DNA of 64,000 nt from Clostridium sp. C8-1-8 (lineage in GTDB: Bacteria; Bacillota; Clostridia; Clostridiales; Clostridiaceae). This document shows, in pieces, positions 57,498 to 64,000 of this stretch; the first letter of the stretch is position 1, and every line of letters begins with the position of its first letter. The position numbers and the translations under genes were made by a program. The notes under the pieces were generated by a model. It was given only the letters and a program-made list of their open reading frames with translations, searched no databases and was not told the origin of the DNA. The stretch lies in the NCBI RefSeq assembly GCF_009928445.1, contig NZ_JAABNO010000009.1:1-64000 (forward strand), given 5' to 3'.

Positions 57498-60400
57498 GTT
57501 ATTGAAGGATTTTGCTATAAGGGTCCCAGCATTTCCAATTAATGCTTGTGAAAGCTTTGCAAGTGAAGATTGTATTGAAGAGGTTTTGAAAGATAATTAT
57601 TTTAAAGAAGCTATTAAGGTAGCAAGCCCTAGCTTGTATGATAGCATAAAAAAACAGAAGTTTAATGGTTCGGTAAACAATGTAGTAATGAAATATTATA
57701 GTAGAATATCAACAAGAACTACTCCATTTGGATTATTTTCAGGAGTATCAATTGGGAGCTTTGATGATAACACAGCAGTAAGTTATGACGATGATAACTT
57801 TAATAAGAGAATAAGGGTAGACTATGAGTGGTTGGTAAAATTAATAAAGAAAATTGAGATAGATTATAAGGGATATAAAGCTTTTTATTTATATACTAGT
57901 AGAAATATATGTGAGTATGGAAATAAGATTGAGAATCCTGTAATAACCTGCTTTAACCATTATAAAAATAACGAATCTTATAAGGGAAAATGCTATATAA
58001 ACAATAAGCCTAATATAAGATTTATATTGAGTATTCTGAGAGATGGTGCTAGATATGACGATATTCAAGAGGTATTTAGAAGAAAAAATCTAAAGGTAGC
58101 TAATTCTGTTTTGGACAATCTTTTAGAAGAATTAATAAAGAATGAATATATATATACGGAAATAAGACCTAAAATTAATGAGAGTTCCCCTTTAGATTAC
58201 ATATTAGAGAGACTAAAAACTAACAGGTTTCAGATAGAATTTTTACAAGAGCTATACAAAGTTAATTTATTGATTAAGCAATATAATTCTTTAAAAAAAT
58301 CAGAAGGCTTAGCATTATTAGATGAGATACAAAATTTAATGGCCAACATAATAGAAAATAAATCCTACATCCAGGTAGATATAACTAATCCTTTTAAAAT
58401 AAAATTAGGTGAAAATATTAAAGCTGAAGTAAGTGAACTAGTCAACTTCTTAGCACATTTTAATGGAAAGCTTCATGTAGAAGATAGCTTAAGTATATTT
58501 AAAGAAAACTTCGGAGAAAAGTATGGACATTATAGGGAAGTACCTTTATTAGAAGCTATAGATCCAATATACGGAGTAGGTTATGATGAAGAAAAAGGTG
58601 AAGAAGAGGGTGGAAAGTATCTAAATAAGGATATATTAAAAAATAATTTTATTAAAAGAAAAATTATAGATGCCATAAAGAATAATAGTGATGTAATTTT
58701 ATATGATGATGACATAGATGAGATATCAGAGAAGACTAAAGCTGAGTGTTTTCCAGATTCTATGGAATTAAATCTCAGTATTTTAGCTGAAAGTATTAGT
58801 GAAGTAAATAGCAATAGATACAAGCTAAAACTTGGAGCAAACTATGGATCCTTAGGTGCTGGAAAGAGTGTAGGAAGATTTTATGATGTTTTAAAAGATA
58901 CTTCTAATATGTATAAAGAAATAAAGCTGGAAGAAGATACACTATTAAGTGAAGATTTTATTAAATGCGAACTAATAAGTTTAGACATTGACCCAAGATC
59001 AACAAATGTATCAATATCTAATAATTTTAGAGATTTCCAGATAAACATAGCTAATCTTCCAGTGGAAGGTGAGAAACCTAATATAGATATAAATGATATA
59101 TATATAGGTCTAGAAAATGATGCTTTGTATTTAAAAAGTAAGAAATATAATAAAAAGTTGATAGTGACAACAAATCATATGTTAAATACATTGAGATCAG
59201 GTAAGATATGCAAGTTATTGAGAGATATTAGTGAAGGTTGCAATACCGTAATGCCTTTTTCAATAATTAATTATATATATATGCTTGATCTAGACTATAC
59301 CCCTAGAGTTATATATAAAAATACTGTTTTAATAAGTAAGAGCTGGAGAATAAGAAAATCAGATTTTAAGGAACCCTTAAGTTATAAAAACTTTTTAAAG
59401 AAGTTCTACCAATTTAAATTAAAATATGATATTCCTGATTTGTTGTATATAAGAAATGATGATTTAATGCTATTAATTGATTTAAAGATAGATAGCTTTA
59501 AGGAAATCCTATTTAATGAATTTAATAAACAAGATAGGAAATATATAATGCTACAGGAAGCAGACTTAAATTACACTTGGATTTCTAATAATGGGCAATA
59601 CTACGCTAATGAGTTTGTATTCCAGGTAGTAAAAAATAAGAATCTTCTGAAGGATAAGCTTTTAAACATAAACAATATTTATCCAACCATGAGCAATTAT
59701 AAAGACAATAAAAATAGAATTGTAGATAATGAAATTAGAAATTTTGGAATCTTTAATGAATGGATTTACTTAAAGATTTATCATAATAAAAGTAGAACTA
59801 AGGAAATGTTGTCTACAAAAGTATCGGCGCTAATAGATGTTCTTAAAAAAGAAGAACTTATTAGTAAGTGGTTTTATATACAGTATAAAGATGAAAAGCA
59901 TCATATTAGATTAAGATTAAAGCTTAATGATACGGAAAAAAATTATGTACAAGTATTAAAAATACTAAGAAGCTTTGAAAAAAACTTGATTAATGATGGC
60001 TTGGCAGAAAAACTTGTGTTGGACTGCTATGAAAGAGAAATTGAACGATATGGTGGAATTAAAGTTATTGAACATGCAGAAGATGTTTTTGAAAAGCAAA
60101 GCTATATGGCATTAGAATTTCTGAAGTTAACTAATCTTTCAAAAATTAATACAGTTGATGAAATAGAGTTTGGTGTAATGGTTTTAATAAGCTTAATGGA
60201 TTACTTAGGGATTGACTATATGACTCAGCTAAATATTTTTAATACTATAATTGACAAAGATTTTATGAGAAAAGAGTTTTCAGAAAATAGGAAAAAATAT
60301 ATAGCTTTATATAATGAATATATTGGTCTTACAGAAGATAATTTAGAAAAGCCTATAGGTAAAATACTAGTGTTAAGTATAGAAAGCATTAAAGGATTAG

Positions 60401-60591
60401 GTGTACAAGTTGATAAAGTAGATAAGGAATTTGAACTTACAAATTCTAAATTAGATATACTTTTAAGTCTGATGCATATGTTCTGCAACAGGCTATATGG
60501 CATTGATGAAAAGAAAAAAAAAAAGGTATTAGCATTTGTTAGACACACTTTGTATTCAGTAAGATATTTTAAGATAAAGAAGGAAACTTAG
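57475..60591 (+). CDS. Full-length class I lanthipeptide dehydratase LanB
   Basis: 1038 residues. It dehydrates Ser/Thr in the precursor using glutamyl-tRNA(Glu): the N-terminal domain glutamylates, the C-terminal SpaB_C domain eliminates. N-terminus FAIRVPAFPINA and YYSRISTRTTPFGLFSGVSIG are LanB hallmarks. The C-terminal elimination domain (about 740-1030) has FGIFNEWIYLKIY and WFYIQYKDEKHHIRLRLKL. Start ATG 57475 after AGGTGG. A run of 11 A at 60514-60524, coding Lys, lies near the 3' end and is prone to slippage. Domain split into two proteins, common in thiopeptide systems, is not seen here. Confidence 0.95.
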   Translation: MKENEQYKLLKDFAIRVPAFPINACESFASEDCIEEVLKDNYFKEAIKVASPSLYDSIKKQKFNGSVNNVVMKYYSRISTRTTPFGLFSGVSIGSFDDNTAVSYDDDNFNKRIRVDYEWLVKLIKKIEIDYKGYKAFYLYTSRNICEYGNKIENPVITCFNHYKNNESYKGKCYINNKPNIRFILSILRDGARYDDIQEVFRRKNLKVANSVLDNLLEELIKNEYIYTEIRPKINESSPLDYILERLKTNRFQIEFLQELYKVNLLIKQYNSLKKSEGLALLDEIQNLMANIIENKSYIQVDITNPFKIKLGENIKAEVSELVNFLAHFNGKLHVEDSLSIFKENFGEKYGHYREVPLLEAIDPIYGVGYDEEKGEEEGGKYLNKDILKNNFIKRKIIDAIKNNSDVILYDDDIDEISEKTKAECFPDSMELNLSILAESISEVNSNRYKLKLGANYGSLGAGKSVGRFYDVLKDTSNMYKEIKLEEDTLLSEDFIKCELISLDIDPRSTNVSISNNFRDFQINIANLPVEGEKPNIDINDIYIGLENDALYLKSKKYNKKLIVTTNHMLNTLRSGKICKLLRDISEGCNTVMPFSIINYIYMLDLDYTPRVIYKNTVLISKSWRIRKSDFKEPLSYKNFLKKFYQFKLKYDIPDLLYIRNDDLMLLIDLKIDSFKEILFNEFNKQDRKYIMLQEADLNYTWISNNGQYYANEFVFQVVKNKNLLKDKLLNINNIYPTMSNYKDNKNRIVDNEIRNFGIFNEWIYLKIYHNKSRTKEMLSTKVSALIDVLKKEELISKWFYIQYKDEKHHIRLRLKLNDTEKNYVQVLKILRSFEKNLINDGLAEKLVLDCYEREIERYGGIKVIEHAEDVFEKQSYMALEFLKLTNLSKINTVDEIEFGVMVLISLMDYLGIDYMTQLNIFNTIIDKDFMRKEFSENRKKYIALYNEYIGLTEDNLEKPIGKILVLSIESIKGLGVQVDKVDKEFELTNSKLDILLSLMHMFCNRLYGIDEKKKKKVLAFVRHTLYSVRYFKIKKET

Positions 60592-60646
60592 AAGCATTGC
60601 TCACAGTATAAAGGTGAGGAGATAAGTTTTTAAGAGGAGAAGTTTT

Positions 60647-62851
60647 ATGGGGGTATTTAAAAGATATGAATGTATAAAACAGCATGATTTTAGTGATTGT
60701 GGACCTGCGTGTTTAGCTACAATAGCAAAGTATTACGGAATGGATATACACATATCCCAAATAAGGGAATATGCAGGAACAGAGACTGAGGGTACAACTG
60801 TTTTAGGACTAATAAAAGCTGGAGAGAAAATTAACTTAAAAGCAAAAGCAATAAGAATAAAGAGTTTTGATGACATTCATAAATTTTTTCCTAAGCCAGC
60901 AATAGCTCATGTGACTATTAGTACCAACATTTTGCACTATGTTGTAGTCTATGAAGTTAATGATAACTATATAACAGTAGGTGACCCTTCTAGAGGAATA
61001 GTGAAATATAAATTAGAGGACTTTTTCAAAATATGGACAGGCATAATAATTACATATGCGCCTACTAAAGATTTTGTACCTATTAAGAAAGATAATGGCG
61101 TATATAAAGAGTATTGGAACTTAATAAAAAATGAGAAAAAATTCTTTATTAAGATATTTCTCTTATCAATAATCACTACTTTGCTTGGACTTGTAGGAGC
61201 CTATTACTACAAATATATAGTTGATGATGCAAAAGCAGATAGCTTATTATTAATAACTTCAGGAACTATAATTTTGCTAGTCTTTAAATATATAACTGAA
61301 TATTTCAGATCCATATTGTTACTAAAAGTTTCTCAAAATTTGGATAGATATATATTAATGAAATTTTATGATCATGTTATAAAACTACCTATGAATTTCT
61401 TTAGAACCAGAAAGGTTGGAGAAATAATATCAAGATTTAATGATGCTACAAAAATTAGAGAAGCACTTTCTTCTATAACTATAACAGTAATGATGGATTC
61501 TATTATGGTACTTGCAGGAATAATATTGCTTTTCAACTATAATAGAACTCTATTCTTTCTTTGTCTTATACCTATTATACTTTATTGTTCAATTATGGTT
61601 ATATTCAAAAAACCATTGGAAGCAGGCAATAGAAATCTTATGAAAAGCAATTCTAAGTTTTATTCCTATCTAGTTGAATCCTTGGAGGGAATTGAATTTA
61701 TTAAATGCGTAAATGGAGAAGAGAGAGTGGTATCAGATGCAAAAGATCGTTTTGCTGAAGTGATAGAGAATACAATAAAGTTTGGATATGTAGATAGTTT
61801 ACATTCTAATATGAAAAATAGTATAGGACCAATTTTTACAATACTAGTATTATGTGTTGGCTTTTTTCAAGTTTTAAAGGGAAGTTTTACTATTGGAGAA
61901 CTGATAAGTTACAGTTCATTATTAACATACTTTATAGGTCCTTTAGATAGATTAACTGGCCTACAGTCTCAAATCCAAAGTGCTTTAGTAGCTACTGAAA
62001 GATTAACTGAGATACAGATTTTACAAACTGAGAAGAAGACTGAATCAGAAGAAAAATTACTATCTCCTGAAAGTCTGTTGGGAGAAGTTGTATTTAACAA
62101 GGTTGATTTTAGGTATGGAACAGGTAATAAGATATTGAAGAGCTTAAAGTTTTCAATAAAGAAAGGTAGTAAAGTTGCTTTTGTAGGAGAAAGTGGTTCA
62201 GGTAAGACAACAATAGCAAAATTACTAATGGGATTTTATAAAGTTGAAGGTGGGCAAATATTAATAAATAATTATAATATTGACGATATTGATAAAAATA
62301 TTTTAAGAGAAAAAATAGCTTATGTTTCTCAAGACTACTTTTTCTTTTCAGGTACTATAAGACAAAATTTAGAGTTTGCAAATATAAATGCAAGTTTTGA
62401 TGAAATAAAAGAAATTTGTAAGATAGTTCAGATAGATGAGTATATAGAGAATTTAACTTTTAAATATAATACAAAGCTAGAGGAAAATGCTACTAACCTA
62501 TCTGCTGGTCAAAGGCAAAGACTTGCTATTGCGAAAGCTCTTCTTAGAAATCCAGAAATATTAATATTAGATGAAGCAACCTCTAATTTGGACTCAATAA
62601 CAGAGGTTGAAATCCAAAAGGCATTGGATAATTATAGGGTCAATAATACAAGGATAATTATTGCACATAGATTAAGCACAATAGTTGGATGTGATAAAAT
62701 TTTTGTTTTTAAAAATGGTGAATTGATTGAGGTAGGAAGTCATGAAGAGCTTATAAGTTTTGAAGGATATTATTATGACTTGTGTATGAAGCAAGGTTTA
62801 GTAAATAACAAAAGTCTAGGTAATGAAAATAGAGTAGAGGTAAATGCATGA
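60647..62851 (+). CDS. Peptidase-containing ABC exporter (LanT, C39 type)
   Basis: 734-residue exporter that removes the leader after Gly-Gly and pumps out the core. Residues 1-140: C39 peptidase, with catalytic Cys18 in QHDFSDCGPACLA, His in HYVVVYEV and Asp in VGDPSRG. Residues about 160-450: six-TM ABC membrane domain. Residues about 480-720: NBD with GESGSGKTT, LSAGQRQRLAIAKAL, ILILDEATSNLD and AHRLSTI. RBS AAGAGGAG. All catalytic residues are present. Stop overlaps the next start (ATGA). C39 exporters are standard for class II lanthipeptides and unusual beside LanB/LanC. Confidence 0.95.
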   Translation: MGVFKRYECIKQHDFSDCGPACLATIAKYYGMDIHISQIREYAGTETEGTTVLGLIKAGEKINLKAKAIRIKSFDDIHKFFPKPAIAHVTISTNILHYVVVYEVNDNYITVGDPSRGIVKYKLEDFFKIWTGIIITYAPTKDFVPIKKDNGVYKEYWNLIKNEKKFFIKIFLLSIITTLLGLVGAYYYKYIVDDAKADSLLLITSGTIILLVFKYITEYFRSILLLKVSQNLDRYILMKFYDHVIKLPMNFFRTRKVGEIISRFNDATKIREALSSITITVMMDSIMVLAGIILLFNYNRTLFFLCLIPIILYCSIMVIFKKPLEAGNRNLMKSNSKFYSYLVESLEGIEFIKCVNGEERVVSDAKDRFAEVIENTIKFGYVDSLHSNMKNSIGPIFTILVLCVGFFQVLKGSFTIGELISYSSLLTYFIGPLDRLTGLQSQIQSALVATERLTEIQILQTEKKTESEEKLLSPESLLGEVVFNKVDFRYGTGNKILKSLKFSIKKGSKVAFVGESGSGKTTIAKLLMGFYKVEGGQILINNYNIDDIDKNILREKIAYVSQDYFFFSGTIRQNLEFANINASFDEIKEICKIVQIDEYIENLTFKYNTKLEENATNLSAGQRQRLAIAKALLRNPEILILDEATSNLDSITEVEIQKALDNYRVNNTRIIIAHRLSTIVGCDKIFVFKNGELIEVGSHEELISFEGYYYDLCMKQGLVNNKSLGNENRVEVNA

Positions 62852-63960
62852 TTAATGTGATTATATATGGAATAAATATGGTTACAATTAAAATCCTGAA
62901 TTTAATAGATGAGAATAAATGTAATGTAAGTGCCATTATAAGCAATAGCAAAAAAAATATAGGTAGAAAGATAAAAGAGATACCAATTATAGCACCAGAA
63001 GAAATCAATAAGTTTTCCTATGAATTAATAATAAAAGCAATCAGTGAAGAAAACATTAAAGGTAGTCAAGCTATAAATTTTAAAGATTACCTTAGGAACT
63101 ACTATGATTTTGAAATAGGTAGATTATTATACAAGTTAAATACAAATTATGAGACAATAGATGGGTTTATAACAGGGTTGTCCTATGCTGAAGTAGGAAT
63201 TGATGAGGACATTATTGAAGGAAATGTAATAAATGCTGCAATTTCTAGTCAGGATATATTTTATGATTATGAGGTTGCAAAGTATATATTACTCAATAAC
63301 AAATATGCCGATAAAGTGAAATTTGCAATAATTGGATTGACCTATTACAGTTTTCATTTTGATTTATCTAAGTCTAGTGTGGGAGATAGGGTATATAGTT
63401 ATTACCCTTTTACTAATAATATACACAATAGAGAAGACTTGTCCGGAGTAAAATGTGAAGAGTTTAATCGAGTAGAGACAATTTTGAAGAATATATTTAT
63501 AGAAGATTATAAAAATGAAATATATAAAGCATTGATAGATGAATATGAAATAGGATGGAAGGATTATATAAGCGGATACCTTACACCAGAAAAAATAGCA
63601 ATAGGTAAAGAAAATGTGAGGAAAGATTCCTTGAAAAATTATCCTATTACAGTTGAGGAGAACAAAAAAATATTAAATGATTATATAGATTTTCTTAAAG
63701 CTAGGAACATAACACCTTATATAATAATTTGTCCAACTAGCAAATACTATCATCCATATCTATCTGAAAGAATTAGTAGTGAGTTTAAGTCGGTAATAGA
63801 AGAGATAAGTTATAATAAAGCTGTAAGAGTATATGATTATTTTAATAGTGATATGTTTAGCGAAAGTGACTTTTATGATACAGCTCATTTAAATAGGATA
63901 GGAGCTAGAAAGTTTACTAATCTGATTAATTTGGAAGTATTAAAAAGTAGTGTTAGATAA
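62848..63960 (+). CDS. Rossmann + SGNH-hydrolase-like protein in the lanthipeptide cluster
   Basis: 370 residues. Residues 1-75 look like a small Rossmann domain (VIIYGINMVTIKIL, PIIAPEEI as in PglD-type N-termini). Residues about 100-365 resemble SGNH/GDSL-fold proteins: block I-like GLSYAEVGID, later YIIICPTSKYYHPY, and block V-like DTAHLNRIGARKF with the Asp-His pair. Such proteins add or remove O-acyl groups on sugars. Coupled to the exporter by a 4-bp overlap, so it probably tailors the peptide or its glycan. The exact role is not known, and more genes may follow past the window edge. Confidence 0.75.
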   Translation: MINVIIYGINMVTIKILNLIDENKCNVSAIISNSKKNIGRKIKEIPIIAPEEINKFSYELIIKAISEENIKGSQAINFKDYLRNYYDFEIGRLLYKLNTNYETIDGFITGLSYAEVGIDEDIIEGNVINAAISSQDIFYDYEVAKYILLNNKYADKVKFAIIGLTYYSFHFDLSKSSVGDRVYSYYPFTNNIHNREDLSGVKCEEFNRVETILKNIFIEDYKNEIYKALIDEYEIGWKDYISGYLTPEKIAIGKENVRKDSLKNYPITVEENKKILNDYIDFLKARNITPYIIICPTSKYYHPYLSERISSEFKSVIEEISYNKAVRVYDYFNSDMFSESDFYDTAHLNRIGARKFTNLINLEVLKSSVR

Positions 63961-64000
63961 AGTATATATTTTAATATTCAATTTTAATAAAAACAAAGGA

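Overview
The window is AT-rich and looks like a chromosome segment of a Clostridium sensu stricto species (Firmicutes). The evidence is the gene order rpoN-cggR-gap-pgk-tpiA-gpmI ... eno-secG ... rnr ... smpB-ssrA, strong purine-rich ribosome binding sites with frequent TTG/GTG starts, AGA/ATA-rich codons, and a tmRNA tag reading AEDNFALAA.

Layout. 1-3744: the end of a BMP-type (nucleoside-like) ABC permease, a convergent MecA/PBP3-like transpeptidase lipoprotein and a BMP-family binding lipoprotein. 3988-12273: sigma-54, the glycolytic repressor CggR with twin TGGGAC operators before both cggR and gap, then gap, pgk, tpiA and gpmI. 12860-15785: a polar amino-acid ABC importer. 15786-16748: a long gene-free stretch rich in perfect hairpins, a possible non-coding RNA locus. 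16749-22055: an FtsX-type ABC exporter with its own two-component system. 22554-31994: eno, secG, rubredoxin (minus strand), rnr, a nitroreductase, an iron alcohol dehydrogenase, a formate/nitrite-type channel and smpB. 33506-34131: ssrA (tmRNA), interrupted in its T-loop by a 276-nt group I intron and followed by a convergent free-standing LAGLIDADG endonuclease gene.

34800-53413 reads as an accessory block: a MarR-controlled pair of esterases; a LysR/ApbE/flavin-reductase module containing a three-domain fusion (FMN reductase + ApbE-flavinylated FMN-binding domain + fumarate-reductase-like flavoprotein); an ABC-F protein beside a divergent TruA; a two-component system with four tandem 11-bp repeats in front of a MATE pump; an AraC-GH39 fusion that has lost its catalytic nucleophile; and an iron-free flavodoxin-like reductase.

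53626-63960 is a ribosomal peptide (RiPP) cluster that runs to the right edge: GT1-type glycosyltransferase, LanC cyclase, a 51-residue double-glycine precursor not covered by long ORFs, GT2 glycosyltransferase, full-length LanB dehydratase, a C39-peptidase ABC exporter and a Rossmann+SGNH-like protein. It predicts a small class I lanthipeptide of at most two rings that may be glycosylated and possibly acylated, with leader removal by a C39 exporter, which is more typical of class II. Immunity and regulatory genes are not seen and may lie beyond the edge.

The strongest candidates for something new are the lanthipeptide cluster with two glycosyltransferases, the intron/endonuclease arrangement at ssrA, and the flavinylated reductase module.
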